Shown: positions 1 to 9,541, counted from the stretch's first letter. The stretch: DNA of 64,000 bases from CANLBN01 sp050633825 (GCA_050633825.1 JBOEHG010000020.1:62001-126000); one strand, 5' to 3'. Program-made: numbers and translations. Notes: generated by a model not told the origin, from the letters alone.

Positions 1-320
1 CGCCTTCGTCTGCTTATTCTATGCAGAAAGCAGGCCTGCATGCCTTAACTCAGCATTTGGCTATGGAGTTGTCTGACTATGGTATTCGTGCCAATGCAGT
101 CGCGCCGGCGGTAGTTTTATCTACTGTCTATAAATCATTTATCGATGAAGATAAGATTGAAGAAACGCTGCAAGGCTTTAATGATTTTCATCCCATTGGC
201 CGCATTGGTTCTGTCGATGATGTTGCTGATGCAATTGAATTTTTATTGTCAGAGAAAGCAGGCTGGATTACAGGAACCGTATTAGATGTTGATGGTGGCG
301 TAATGGCTGGCCGTAATTAG
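1..320 (+). CDS. SDR family oxidoreductase, 3' part only
   Basis: C-terminal part of a short-chain dehydrogenase/reductase; the gene begins before the window and the reading frame is open from base 3. The catalytic YxxxK pair is visible as Tyr-Ser-Met-Gln-Lys, preceded by Ser. It is followed by the usual SDR stretch with LAMEL, GIRANAVAPA, and the C-terminal TGTVLDVDGG motif that closes the NAD(P)-binding fold. The NAD(P)-binding glycine motif lies outside the window, so cofactor and substrate cannot be judged. A 107-bp gap separates it from the cupin gene on the same strand. Confidence 0.85.
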   Translation, partial: PSSAYSMQKAGLHALTQHLAMELSDYGIRANAVAPAVVLSTVYKSFIDEDKIEETLQGFNDFHPIGRIGSVDDVADAIEFLLSEKAGWITGTVLDVDGGVMAGRN

Positions 321-427
321 GTGTTTGTTAGGGCGAATTTAAAAATCTTGAAGTATTGCTGAGTTACTATAGAAGTGACTATTGATGCGGTTATTGATGT
401 AACTATTTAACAATATGGGAGAAAACA

Positions 428-1174
428 ATGCCAGATACTTTCCCTGCACTCAGTCCTTTTTGGGCTGAGTTGTACCAACAAAGTCAGCGTAGTGAGATCA
501 ACGAAAAGGCCTTAACCGCGATCCAGTTAAATCATGACTTGACTGCATTTGCACATGTTAATACAGCACAAGCAAATTGGCTTGCCTCACCTGCTGCAGG
601 CGTTGTGCGTATTTTATTGGAGCGCAATGGAGGCGAGCAAACGACGCGGGCGACAAGTTTGGTGGCCTATAAACCCAATAGTGAGTTTTCACCGCATATA
701 CACCCAAAAGGAGAGGAGTTTCTCGTATTGGCAGGGACCTTTTCTGATGAGCATGGCGACTATCCAGCAGGAACATATGTTAGGAATCCTCCAGGTTCGT
801 CGCATCAGCCCTACAGTCGTGACGGCTGTTTGATTTTTGTAAAGTTACAACAATTTTCTGATACGGATAATCAGCATATAGTTACGCCAATTAGCGATAC
901 TGCTCCGTCTGACAATGAGGGTCACTGGAGTCAGGAGATATTGTTTGATGATTATGAAAAAGTCAGTATTTATCATGGAAGTGATGGTGTCACTTTGCCT
1001 TTCGATTTGCTTAATGAAAATGTTGAGGTATTGATTTTATCAGGCGGACTAAAAACGGGTGAAGATACCTTTGATGCCGGTCATTGGTTACGATTACCTT
1101 CGAAACGTAATAACAATATGAGCGAGATGAGCGCGATTGGAGATGCTCGTTTATTGATTAAAACAGTGTATTGA
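428..1174 (+). CDS. ChrR-like double-cupin protein
   Basis: A 248-residue soluble protein. The first cupin carries the metal-binding pattern H90-x-H92-x4-E97 and a downstream H126 in the PPGSSH context, typical of the ChrR cupin family. A second, degenerate cupin-like half (about residues 165-245) lacks the His cluster. ChrR itself carries an N-terminal zinc anti-sigma domain; here the N-terminus has no such Cys/His motif and no sigma factor lies beside it, so an anti-sigma role is not supported. A metal-dependent sensor or small-molecule dioxygenase-type role is inference. GGGAGAAAAC precedes the ATG. It probably shares a transcript with the next two genes. Confidence 0.75.
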   Translation: MPDTFPALSPFWAELYQQSQRSEINEKALTAIQLNHDLTAFAHVNTAQANWLASPAAGVVRILLERNGGEQTTRATSLVAYKPNSEFSPHIHPKGEEFLVLAGTFSDEHGDYPAGTYVRNPPGSSHQPYSRDGCLIFVKLQQFSDTDNQHIVTPISDTAPSDNEGHWSQEILFDDYEKVSIYHGSDGVTLPFDLLNENVEVLILSGGLKTGEDTFDAGHWLRLPSKRNNNMSEMSAIGDARLLIKTVY

Positions 1175-1184
1175 TGGATAGCAT

Positions 1185-1880
1185 ATGAATATAAAAGAAA
1201 AAAAGCCTTTGGTTGTCATTGCCGGTTTAGGTAAAGGTTTAGGTCTAGAGCTGGCAGTCTTTTTTGTGAATAAAGGTTATCGCGTGATCGGTTTAAACCG
1301 AAATACTATTGGTGCTGATGAAAATACTATTATCGAATACATTGTTGATTTAAATGATGAGGTAGCCGTAAATAAAGTCGCTTCTTTAATTTTTTCGAAA
1401 TACGGTATTCCGGAAGTCCTTATTCACAATACCCAGCAATTAGTGATAGCTGAATTTGAAAAGACGAGTGCTATTCAGTTTGAGGCGTGTTGGCGCTCTA
1501 TAGTATTAAGCGCTTTTTTATTTTCACAAACGTTTTTACCTGAAATGGCTAAAAGAGGCTGTGGTTCTTTAATTGTATCCGGTGCAACAGCCAGTATTAG
1601 AGGTGGTGCTAATTTTTCTGCTTTTAGTTCTGCTAAATTTGCATTGCGCGGTTTAACTCAAAGCCTTGCAAGAAGCTATCAGCAGAAAGGTATTCATGTT
1701 GCTCATGTTTTATTGGATGGCATTATCAATACCGATAACAGTCGTGAATTGCATCAAATGAGTAGCGATAAAATGATGCAGCCCAATGATATAGCCAATG
1801 TTTATTGGCAAATAATAAATCAGACAAAAAGCGTATGGACACACGAACTTGACCTTCGTCCTGCTACAGAGAATTTTTGA
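1185..1880 (+). CDS. atypical SDR family protein, catalytic Tyr replaced by Phe
   Basis: A 231-residue Rossmann protein starting 10 bp after the cupin stop. The N-terminus shows a glycine-rich nucleotide-binding turn (AGLGKGLGLELA) and a mid-region SGATASIRGG segment. At the active-site position where SDR enzymes carry YxxxK, the sequence reads Phe-Ser-Ser-Ala-Lys; the codon is TTT, so the acid/base tyrosine is absent while the lysine is kept. This suggests a non-classical reaction or a non-enzymatic role. Its TGA overlaps the ATG of the next gene, which implies translational coupling with the FAD enzyme. Confidence 0.75.
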   Translation: MNIKEKKPLVVIAGLGKGLGLELAVFFVNKGYRVIGLNRNTIGADENTIIEYIVDLNDEVAVNKVASLIFSKYGIPEVLIHNTQQLVIAEFEKTSAIQFEACWRSIVLSAFLFSQTFLPEMAKRGCGSLIVSGATASIRGGANFSAFSSAKFALRGLTQSLARSYQQKGIHVAHVLLDGIINTDNSRELHQMSSDKMMQPNDIANVYWQIINQTKSVWTHELDLRPATENF

Positions 1881-3004
1881 TGAAGAAAGTTAAAGTAGTA
1901 ATTGTTGGTGGTGGTCTTGCCGGAACCTATCTGGCGTATTTATTAGAGAAGAATAAATACATCGATTACCAATTATTTGAAGCGAAGGATGTATTAGGTG
2001 GGCGTATAAGAGGTGAGTCAGCAGTAAATGCCTCAGAAACTGATTCGGTATCAAATGAATCGTCGTTAACTGTGGATTTAGGACCAACATGGTTTTGGCC
2101 TCATCAAAAAAAAATACAACGGTTATTGAATCAATTAAAGGTAGATTTCTTCCAGCAGTATTCAGAAGGCAGAGCACTTTATCAGCTTTTTCCTAATGCC
2201 GAACCGGAACAAGTCAATGGTTTAGGTGTGCCTTTGTCCTATCGTGTAAAAGGAGGAATGTCTTCAATCATACGGGAATTGTCTAAACGTATTACCACAG
2301 AAAAAATATACCTCTCTTCGCCGGTTGTATCTGTTGATAAAAACGATCAGGATTGGGTGCTTAAAGTAAAATCCGAGAACAGTGAAAAAACCTATCTTGC
2401 CGACTACCTTATTATCGCCACACCGCCACGAATATTTACCCATAATATTGCGTGTGCTGATTTGTTGCCGGAAAAGTTAACACAATTGTTGTTGAAAACG
2501 CCCACATGGATGGCGACACAGGCAAAGTTTGTTGCCAACTATAAGAAGCCATTTTGGCGAGAGCAAGGCTTAGCAGGGGATGTTTTTAGTCGAACAGGGC
2601 CTATGATGGAAATTCACGATGCATCGGCAGATATTCAAAATGGCTATGCCTTATTTGGTTTTTTGGGTATGCCAATAAATTCAAGAAAATTATTGTCTGC
2701 AAATGAATTAAAACAACGCTGCTTACAGCAGCTTGTTACTTTGTTTGGCAGTGAGGCTTTGCAGACAGAAAGCATGCATTTAAAAGATTGGGCTAACGAC
2801 ACGACAGTTTGTACTGCCTTGGATATAAGCGAAACGCCTCAGCACCCTGCTATCGATTTGTCTCCCTATGAGGCGACATTAACTGACAAGAAACTCAGTT
2901 TTATCGGTGCAGAATATGCAAATGATGAGGCAGGTTATCTTGAGGGCGCTTTAGCGTCTGTAGAAAGCCTGTTGGAGCGGCTTCCCGGTAAGATTGCCTT
3001 ATAA
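1880..3004 (+). CDS. FAD-dependent amine oxidase-like oxidoreductase
   Basis: About 374 residues. The N-terminal dinucleotide-binding motif VVIVGGGLAGTYLAYLLE is followed by an acidic residue in LFEAKDVLGGRIRG, the GG motif of the monoamine-oxidase/phytoene-desaturase superfamily. DLGPTWFWP contacts FAD in this group. The C-terminal SFIGAEYANDEAGYLEGA motif closes the FAD site. I chose the ATG overlapping the upstream TGA; an in-frame TTG one codon earlier is also possible. No signal peptide is evident, and the substrate is not predictable. It overlaps the 3' end of the opposite-strand DUF454 gene by six bases. Confidence 0.8.
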   Translation: MKKVKVVIVGGGLAGTYLAYLLEKNKYIDYQLFEAKDVLGGRIRGESAVNASETDSVSNESSLTVDLGPTWFWPHQKKIQRLLNQLKVDFFQQYSEGRALYQLFPNAEPEQVNGLGVPLSYRVKGGMSSIIRELSKRITTEKIYLSSPVVSVDKNDQDWVLKVKSENSEKTYLADYLIIATPPRIFTHNIACADLLPEKLTQLLLKTPTWMATQAKFVANYKKPFWREQGLAGDVFSRTGPMMEIHDASADIQNGYALFGFLGMPINSRKLLSANELKQRCLQQLVTLFGSEALQTESMHLKDWANDTTVCTALDISETPQHPAIDLSPYEATLTDKKLSFIGAEYANDEAGYLEGALASVESLLERLPGKIAL

Positions 3005-3358
3005 AGTGCAGTGTTTTATCGATTGAATGCTATAAACGCCGGCTGCAATAAGTAATGCCAAAATAATGCTTAGCGCATAATGATCAATCAACAATAAGGA
3101 TATTCCACCCGATAGCAGCATAGAGCCAATGGCTATCATGCGAACCTTAGTTGAGATGCAGCGTTTATCTTCCCATTGTTGAATCATTTGCCCAAATAAT
3201 CGATGTTGCAATAAGCGTTGATAATACTTGGGCGATGACTTTGCAAAACTCCAAGCGGCCAATAAAACAAAACAGGTTGTCGGCATAAGCGGTAAAAATA
3301 GACCAATAATAGCTAATCCAATCGCGAAAAAACCAAGTATTTTATAGTGAAGAGTCAT
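2999..3358 (-). CDS. DUF454 (YbaN-like) inner-membrane protein
   Basis: A 119-residue membrane protein with an N-terminal hydrophobic segment (residues 5-35), the conserved family core LPLMPTTCFVLLAAWSFAKSSP, a polar region with RLLQHRLFG, and two more hydrophobic segments near residues 75-110. Length and motif match the DUF454/YbaN family, whose biochemical role is not established. It is convergent with, and overlaps, the FAD oxidoreductase gene, so no terminator lies between them. It faces away from the ABC transporter across a 215-bp AT-rich gap that holds the promoters of both. Confidence 0.85.
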   Translation of the reverse strand: MTLHYKILGFFAIGLAIIGLFLPLMPTTCFVLLAAWSFAKSSPKYYQRLLQHRLFGQMIQQWEDKRCISTKVRMIAIGSMLLSGGISLLLIDHYALSIILALLIAAGVYSIQSIKHCTL

Positions 3359-3573
3359 TCTTGCCGCCTCATTAGAATAAAGGGACTAATATTTGTTTAG
3401 GGTTTTAGCTTGTTAGAACAGTCCTGTATTCTGAGGTTTACGGCTTTAAAAGTAAAAAAGATTACTTAAATTGCTTTAATAGTCTTTGTATATACCCTTT
3501 CTGACATTATAGTGGTTTATGCAAATGCCCTTCGGTTTATTTCTCTTATGAAAGTAGTAAAAATAGGTTAACA

Positions 3574-5439
3574 ATGGTCAGTATTAAAGAAATGGTTACG
3601 CGCTTTTTAGGGGTCTTTTCCTATACACGTCAAGCAATCGCTCTGGTTTGGGAAACTTCACCTCGTTATACCCTGTTACTTGCGGTGTTTACCTTAATTG
3701 CAGGCCTGTTGCCTTCTGCAATTGCATATATTGGCCAGCTTATTGTTGATGGTGTGTTAGCAACGTCAGAAATTTTTTCATCAGCTAAACAGTCTCTCGA
3801 TGAAGACGCATCGTTAATTGCTGGGTTGTCAGCAATAATCCCCAATGATTTAATTTTTTTCTTTGTTATCGAAGCGATTTTGGTAATTGCTTTGATGGTG
3901 TCTCAGCGAGGCATTTCAGTGATTCAGTCACTGTTTCGCGGGCTTCTGGGGCATCGAGTGAATTGGTTGATTTTAAAAAAGGCGCAAACAATCAGTTTGG
4001 CTCAATTTGAAGATTCTGAATTCTACGATAAATTAGTTAGAGCAAGGCGTGAAGCATCGACCCGACCTTTAGGGCTGGTTAATAAAACCTTTGGTTTAAT
4101 GCAAAACGGTATTGCGCTCGCTGGCTTTTCGGTATTGTTGATTCAGTTTTCGCCATGGATATTGTTAATGCTACTAATTGCGGCTTTGCCCGGTTTTTTT
4201 GCTGAAACCTATTTTTCAGGTAAGGCGTTTACTTTATTTCGTTGGCGTTCACCAGAAGCCCGCGAGCAAAATTATTTAGAAACTTTATTGGCAAGAGAAG
4301 ATAATGCTAAAGAGGTTAAGTTATTTGGTCTGGGTGAGTTGTTTTTAGATCGTTATAGCCGGATTTTTAAAAAGTTATACAAAGAAGATAGGGCATTAAC
4401 TTTGCGCCGTGATACCTGGGGTCTACTCATGGATATTGTCGCCAGTGTTATTTTTTATCTGGCTTTTGCGTGGGTTATTATTGCGACGATTAAAGGGGAA
4501 ATTACCTTAGGACAAATGACCATGTATCTGATGGTCTTTAAACAAGGGCAAAGTGCAATTAAAGCCAGTTTAAGTTCAATCAGTGGGATGTATGAAGATA
4601 ATTTATATTTATCTAATTTATATGAATATTTGGATCAGCCGGGTTTTGAATTACATGGTGGTGTTAGCCAGGGTATTACTCCGAATGATGGTATTCGCTT
4701 TGATAAGGTTTCTTTTTATTATGAAGGCTCAACATTACCGGCACTTAAAAACATATCATTCCATATTCGCCCCGGTGATAGTCTGGCAATCGTTGGTGAA
4801 AATGGATCAGGGAAAACGACCTTGATAAAGTTATTAACTCGGCTCTATCAGCCCACGGAAGGACGTATTTTATTCGACGGTACTGATTTGTCTGAGTGGG
4901 ATGCTGAAGCCTTACACCAACAGATAGGAGTGATATTTCAAGATTTTATTCGGTACCAATTATTGGCCGGTGAAAATATTGGCGTAGGTCGTGTAGATAG
5001 CATTGATCAAGAAAATTTGTGGCAGCAGGCGGCAACAAAAGGGCAGGCAGATGATTTTATTTCTCAATTACCTGATCAGTATCAAACACAGTTAGGTAAA
5101 TGGTTTAAAAATGGACAAGAATTGTCAGGTGGGCAATGGCAGAAAATGGCCTTGTCGCGCGCGTTTATGCGAGAAGACTCCCGTGTATTAATACTCGATG
5201 AACCGACAGCAGCTATGGATGCGCAAGCGGAAGCGGATATTTTTAATGAATTTAGTTCGACTATGAGCGATAAGATGACAATTCTAATTTCTCATCGTTT
5301 TTCTACTGTACGTACAGCCAAAGAAATTATGGTGATGGATAAAGGGGAAATGATTGAAAAGGGATCGCATCAAGAACTTATTCAGCATCAGGGTATATAT
5401 GCCAAATTATTTTATTTGCAAGCAAAAGGCTACCAATAA
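3574..5439 (+). CDS. ABC transporter, fused permease and ATPase
   Basis: A 621-residue half-transporter. The N-terminal transmembrane domain has about six helices (roughly residues 30-340). The ATPase domain shows Walker A GENGSGKTT, a Q-loop with VIFQDFIRYQ, the signature LSGGQWQKMALSRAF, Walker B VLILDEPTAAMD and the H-loop ISHRFSTV. This is the exporter (ABCB/MsbA-like) layout and should work as a homodimer. The permease part has a long insertion around residues 60-90 facing the periplasm. No accessory fusion protein or outer-membrane partner is adjacent, so the exported substrate is unknown. It appears monocistronic. Confidence 0.9.
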   Translation: MVSIKEMVTRFLGVFSYTRQAIALVWETSPRYTLLLAVFTLIAGLLPSAIAYIGQLIVDGVLATSEIFSSAKQSLDEDASLIAGLSAIIPNDLIFFFVIEAILVIALMVSQRGISVIQSLFRGLLGHRVNWLILKKAQTISLAQFEDSEFYDKLVRARREASTRPLGLVNKTFGLMQNGIALAGFSVLLIQFSPWILLMLLIAALPGFFAETYFSGKAFTLFRWRSPEAREQNYLETLLAREDNAKEVKLFGLGELFLDRYSRIFKKLYKEDRALTLRRDTWGLLMDIVASVIFYLAFAWVIIATIKGEITLGQMTMYLMVFKQGQSAIKASLSSISGMYEDNLYLSNLYEYLDQPGFELHGGVSQGITPNDGIRFDKVSFYYEGSTLPALKNISFHIRPGDSLAIVGENGSGKTTLIKLLTRLYQPTEGRILFDGTDLSEWDAEALHQQIGVIFQDFIRYQLLAGENIGVGRVDSIDQENLWQQAATKGQADDFISQLPDQYQTQLGKWFKNGQELSGGQWQKMALSRAFMREDSRVLILDEPTAAMDAQAEADIFNEFSSTMSDKMTILISHRFSTVRTAKEIMVMDKGEMIEKGSHQELIQHQGIYAKLFYLQAKGYQ

Positions 5440-5470
5440 CTTTTTCAGTTTCAGTAGTGATTATAAAATA

Positions 5471-6691
5471 TTAAACGAAATCACTTAATTTAATTTTATA
5501 CGTACTGGGGTAGACAGCCTTAACAATATGCCGTCCACAGCGTTCATCGGCTAAGTCGATGGCGTATCGATTATCGTAGCGACGTAGGCGTAGGTCATAC
5601 ATTTGCAAAACCTTGGGCTTATTTTGCTCGGATGGATTCGCTTCGGTCACAATGGCCAATTTTTGGTTGTCTAGTTCAACAACAGTACCGGCGGGATAGA
5701 CCCCTATGGCTTGGATAAATTGATAAATTAATTGTTGATCTAATTGTCCCTCGGAACTCCATTCCATGAGTTTTTTTAATGCCTGTGTTGGAGCCATTCC
5801 TTTGTGATATACACGGTCAGCGGTTATGGCATCATAAACATCGACAATAGCGGCCATACGACTATGGATGGGTATCTCATCAGCGGACAGGCCGCGAGGA
5901 TAGCCACTGCCATCTAAGCGTTCATGGTGTTGGGCGCAAATATCGATAATAATCTGACTAATGCCTTTTGAGTTTGAGAGAACGTCCTCACCATAAGTGA
6001 CATGGTTTTTCATTTCTACCCATTCATCGTCTGTCAGTTTTCCGGGCTTGTGGAGTACTTTGTCATCAATACGAATTTTACCAATATCATGGAGTAAGGC
6101 GCCGGTAACGATTTCTTCCAAGGTGTTACCTTTGTAGCCCATTGACGAAGCAAGAATGCCCATTAGTACACTGACATTAAACGAGTGCTCCATCAGGTAA
6201 CGGTCTTTTTCACGTAACTGGGTCACGCAGGTCAGTGCATTATGGTTTTGAGTGAGTGATTCCACCATATCGCTGGCCATATCAGTGACAGGAGCTACAT
6301 CAATGACTTTTCCCACTTTAATATCAGCCATGCAGCGGCCGATCAAGGCAGTAGCTTCCTGCTGGATTTTCTTAGCATTCTCCATTTCCTGACTAACGGA
6401 GACTTTCGGTGCTGGTAACTGGCTGGTTTGCTGTTGCTTGCTTGATGCTTTTTTGCCGTTTTGCTGATCACTGGTATTCGATTGAGTTTGTGGTTCGCAG
6501 TCTTTGCCTTTGCTGGTATCAATATAAAGGCTTTCCACGCCGAGAGCCCGTATTTGCTCGATGACTTCGCTGCGGGTGACGAGCCCTTGACGTGAGAAAT
6601 TCTTATCGGGGACCCAGTTATTATTCCCTTCGGTAATAAACATCCCGACTTGAAGTTGGTCCACGGTGATTTGTCTTATAAAACTATTCAT
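5471..6691 (-). CDS. HD-GYP domain c-di-GMP phosphodiesterase
   Basis: A 406-residue cytoplasmic protein. The N-terminal DUF3391 region (residues 1-100) ends in a Q/S/K-rich linker. The catalytic domain has the metal-binding HDIGK motif and HHERLDGSGYPRGL, the HD-GYP signature that hydrolyses cyclic di-GMP. All expected motif residues are intact, so activity is likely. The DUF3391 plus HD-GYP pairing is common in marine gammaproteobacteria. It is the last gene of a minus-strand series with the M23 peptidase 85 bp upstream; shared transcription is possible but not shown. It is convergent with the ABC transporter. Confidence 0.9.
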   Translation of the reverse strand: MNSFIRQITVDQLQVGMFITEGNNNWVPDKNFSRQGLVTRSEVIEQIRALGVESLYIDTSKGKDCEPQTQSNTSDQQNGKKASSKQQQTSQLPAPKVSVSQEMENAKKIQQEATALIGRCMADIKVGKVIDVAPVTDMASDMVESLTQNHNALTCVTQLREKDRYLMEHSFNVSVLMGILASSMGYKGNTLEEIVTGALLHDIGKIRIDDKVLHKPGKLTDDEWVEMKNHVTYGEDVLSNSKGISQIIIDICAQHHERLDGSGYPRGLSADEIPIHSRMAAIVDVYDAITADRVYHKGMAPTQALKKLMEWSSEGQLDQQLIYQFIQAIGVYPAGTVVELDNQKLAIVTEANPSEQNKPKVLQMYDLRLRRYDNRYAIDLADERCGRHIVKAVYPSTYKIKLSDFV

Positions 6692-6776
6692 ATTGGGTCA
6701 TAGATCAAGGTTTTCTGTACTGATAGCGACTCTTTTTAGTATAGACCGATAATGAGATTTGCCAGCGAATAGACAC

Positions 6777-7292
6777 TTAATAATTGTTAGAAAAATAGTG
6801 ACTCGGGTCTAGATAGAATGCTTTCTTATAACCTTGGCTGTCACCATCTATGCGCCATGGGTAAGGAAGGAGGGTGACTAAAGAATAGTGTAAGTGGGGT
6901 GGCTTGCCGATTGCATTACCGGTATCGCCTACCGAGCCTAGGATTTGCCCTGCGTTTGCCCATGTTCCACCGTTGACTGACAATGAAGCGAAGTGAGCAA
7001 AATAATGAATACGCCATTTTGGACCTAAGCCCACAACAACCTTACCGCCTTTTGTAAAAGTGCCGGTATACAGTATTAATAAATGTGTGGATGCAATAAC
7101 AGGGCGGCCGTTATCGCTAAAAATATCAATGCCTTTATGTGTCCCTGATGAGCCCCATGGCTCAAACCAAAAGGTATCTTTATTCCAGTCATTCTTTGTT
7201 GCACCGACAACCGGTATAACCCGTGGTTCCGGTAGTAAAAACCCACCAATAATGATCAGGCATACTACAATAACAATCCGTTTGTATCGCAT
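6777..7292 (-). CDS. M23 family metallopeptidase, membrane-anchored
   Basis: A 171-residue protein with one N-terminal hydrophobic segment (residues 5-20) that would export or anchor it in the periplasm. LytM-type zinc ligands are present: HKGID supplies the first His and Asp, and PHLHYSL supplies the second His-x-His pair; GDTGNAIGKPPHLH is the typical lead-in. The family cleaves peptidoglycan cross-bridges or stems. It is short, with no LysM or coiled-coil region. It starts 34 bp after the sensor kinase stop, so it is probably co-transcribed with the two-component genes, consistent with a cell-wall repair output. Confidence 0.85.
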   Translation of the reverse strand: MRYKRIVIVVCLIIIGGFLLPEPRVIPVVGATKNDWNKDTFWFEPWGSSGTHKGIDIFSDNGRPVIASTHLLILYTGTFTKGGKVVVGLGPKWRIHYFAHFASLSVNGGTWANAGQILGSVGDTGNAIGKPPHLHYSLVTLLPYPWRIDGDSQGYKKAFYLDPSHYFSNNY

Positions 7293-7326
7293 AGTGTTTA
7301 TTTTTTATGTTGATGGGGTTTAGATA

Positions 7327-8685
7327 TCAATAGGGTAAAGTAATCGTAATCGTTGTTCCGTTACCCAGTTCGCTGTCGATAGATAATGTTCCCTTGTGGG
7401 CTTCCGTAATGAGCTTGCAGAGGTATAGACCAAGGCCAAAGCCACCAGTTGATCGTGTTCTTGATGGGTCTAAGCGATAAAAAGGTTCGGTTACTTTATT
7501 GATCTCTGTGCTTGGAATGCCTTGACCATAATCGATCACTTGTATTGCGATTAAGCGCCCCTTTTTGTTGATAGTAATGAGTGGTGCTTTGTCTGTTTTA
7601 GCGGAATATGCGAGAGCATTATTAATAAGATTGCGCAGTAATAAGCGGATGCGTGTTTCGTCGGCATTAATGAGAGGTAATTTCTCTGGTGCATTAATGG
7701 TTATTGAGTCTGCGGATAATTCATCCAGTATCGATTGGGTTAGTGATTTTATTTCAAGGGTTGTCTTATTGAGTGCGGTGTGAGGGCTGTTAATTTTTTC
7801 TGCATCTAAAATTTCAGTGATAAGGCTTTCCATTTCTTGTAAGTCTTCAATAATTCTGTCTCGATTATTTGAAGTGTCCAGCATTTCTGTGGCAATTTTG
7901 GCGCGAGTGAGCGGTGAGCGTAGTTCATGGCTGAGTGCTAATAATAATTGTCGCTTGGCATCGAGCATCTGCTCTATATCTTGCGCCATGGTATTGATGT
8001 TACTTGCTAGTTCACCTAAGTCATTTTGCTTGCGCAGTGGAACGCGATAAGCTAAATCACCTTTACTCATATTGATGACACCTTTTTTGATATCCTGAAT
8101 CGGTTTTAACATATGTCGAAGGATCAGGTAGCTAACAATGATGATGAGTAATAATAATAAAATCGTATTTCTAATAATTTCAAGTTTTCGTGAATCTCTG
8201 CGAGGAAGTTCATAGTAAATTTTATAACCTCCTACTTCGCTTAATAATATTGATCGATCATCATGTTCTCCGAAGCTGATATTATTATTCCCCCACATTT
8301 CACTTTTTCGTGTTTTATTGAAAGGTTTTCTTTTCTTATTGTAATGGTGGTCTTTATGATGATCTCTATAGAGATCAACTTCGTCTAAGTCTAAAGGTAT
8401 CCCTGTGGATGAATAATTAATGTCTTGGCCGTAAATATAAATATTAATTGATAGTTCTTTTGACAGCTCATCAGCCTTGTTTATATCTGGAGGACTACCT
8501 ATATCAGTATTCACATAATTTAGATATTGAAAGAGGTGAGGTTGCATATTGGTGCGCCACTGGGACGAAAAACCATGGAAAAGTGCGCTCACTACCAATG
8601 CAATGATGATAATGCTAATAATAGTGAAAACTAGAACTAATCTTGCGGGTAACGATCTTTTTAAAAAGAGCAGAATTTTTTTCAC
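7327..8685 (-). CDS. sensor histidine kinase, CpxA/RstB type
   Basis: A 452-residue kinase with two membrane segments (about residues 15-38 and 172-192) flanking a periplasmic domain that contains a very basic, His-rich patch (DHHKDHHYNKKRKP) which could sense metal or polyanion. HAMP follows, then the H-box with ALSHELRSPLTR (phospho-acceptor His), the N-box LINNALAYSA, the G1 box DYGQGIP and the G2 box GGFGLGLYL. Its start overlaps the response-regulator stop by four bases, which is the usual coupling of a cognate pair. The Spy-like gene upstream supports an envelope-stress signal. Confidence 0.9.
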   Translation of the reverse strand: MKKILLFLKRSLPARLVLVFTIISIIIIALVVSALFHGFSSQWRTNMQPHLFQYLNYVNTDIGSPPDINKADELSKELSINIYIYGQDINYSSTGIPLDLDEVDLYRDHHKDHHYNKKRKPFNKTRKSEMWGNNNISFGEHDDRSILLSEVGGYKIYYELPRRDSRKLEIIRNTILLLLLIIIVSYLILRHMLKPIQDIKKGVINMSKGDLAYRVPLRKQNDLGELASNINTMAQDIEQMLDAKRQLLLALSHELRSPLTRAKIATEMLDTSNNRDRIIEDLQEMESLITEILDAEKINSPHTALNKTTLEIKSLTQSILDELSADSITINAPEKLPLINADETRIRLLLRNLINNALAYSAKTDKAPLITINKKGRLIAIQVIDYGQGIPSTEINKVTEPFYRLDPSRTRSTGGFGLGLYLCKLITEAHKGTLSIDSELGNGTTITITLPY

Positions 8686-9353
8686 AAGCGAGAGCCTACA
8701 AAAGCATAGCCAGAGCCGTAGACTGTTTTTATTGGGGCGGCAGGCTTAAGTTTGCTGCGTAATCTGCTGACTAATATGTCAATTGAACGACTAAAAAGTT
8801 CTGTTTCCGTGCCTTTAAGATGATTGAGAAGATCGTCTCGGGAAAAATTTTCTCCCGGTGATTCGGCCAATAAAACAAGGAGTTTATATTCCATGGTGGT
8901 TAAGTTAATGGGTTTGTTTTGGATGGAGACTTCGCGTTTAGATAAGTCTATGGTGATATTTTCGAATGCTAATTTAGCTGTTTTTTCATTGCTTTGCTTG
9001 CGTTTAGTGATGGTACGAATGCGAGCGACTAATTCTCGTGGTTCAAAGGGTTTGGCCAAGTAGTCATCAGCACCCATCTCAAGTCCTATGACTTTGTCGG
9101 TGAGTTCTCCTCGTGCTGTTAGCATAATGATGGGAGTATCATGTTGCTGACGAATGATACGGCAGGTTTCAAAACCGTCCATCTCGGGTAACATAATATC
9201 GAGAATAATGGCGTCATAGTGTGTTGAGTTAAGCTTTTTAATACCAATAGAGGGTTTTATTGCGCAGTCAATATCAATGTCGTAGCGTTGACAATACTCG
9301 GTGAGGATGGGGCCTAGTTTTTCATCATCGTCTATTAACAAGGTTTTTAGCAT
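8682..9353 (-). CDS. OmpR-family response regulator, CpxR/RstA type
   Basis: A 223-residue regulator. The receiver domain has the acidic pocket at residues 8-10, phospho-acceptor D52 in LDIMLPEMDG, and the conserved Lys in LAKPFEP. The C-terminal winged helix (about residues 125-223) ends in IKTVYGSGYAF, the OmpR/PhoB wing. It is the partner of the overlapping kinase. The nearest plausible target is the Spy-like gene, whose upstream region carries a GTAAC-N5-GTAAC repeat. Whether this protein is a true CpxR, RstA or PfeR orthologue cannot be decided by eye. Confidence 0.9.
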   Translation of the reverse strand: MLKTLLIDDDEKLGPILTEYCQRYDIDIDCAIKPSIGIKKLNSTHYDAIILDIMLPEMDGFETCRIIRQQHDTPIIMLTARGELTDKVIGLEMGADDYLAKPFEPRELVARIRTITKRKQSNEKTAKLAFENITIDLSKREVSIQNKPINLTTMEYKLLVLLAESPGENFSRDDLLNHLKGTETELFSRSIDILVSRLRSKLKPAAPIKTVYGSGYAFVGSRL

Positions 9354-9475
9354 AGTTCTAATCGCGATTTCAGCTAAGTGATTATGTCGGCCCCTATTGA
9401 AGGGCTAGGGTGAGTGTACTGAAAAATAGTCACCACCACCATATTTTCATTGAGTAGTTTCAGTGTGCGTATTTA

Positions 9476-9500
9476 AGGCTCAACCTTTATGGTTGAGCCT
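9476..9500 (-). terminator. hairpin after the Spy-like gene
   Basis: A perfect 10-bp stem, AGGCTCAACC with its complement, and a 5-nt loop. In the minus-strand transcript it follows the Spy-like stop by about 40 nt and is trailed by TTAAATA, a weak U-tract. It would separate spy expression from the two-component genes, or attenuate read-through into them. Confidence 0.65.
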
Positions 9501-9541
9501 GAGTGAATGGTTGAATTAAAGTATTTTAATGAATGATGTGC

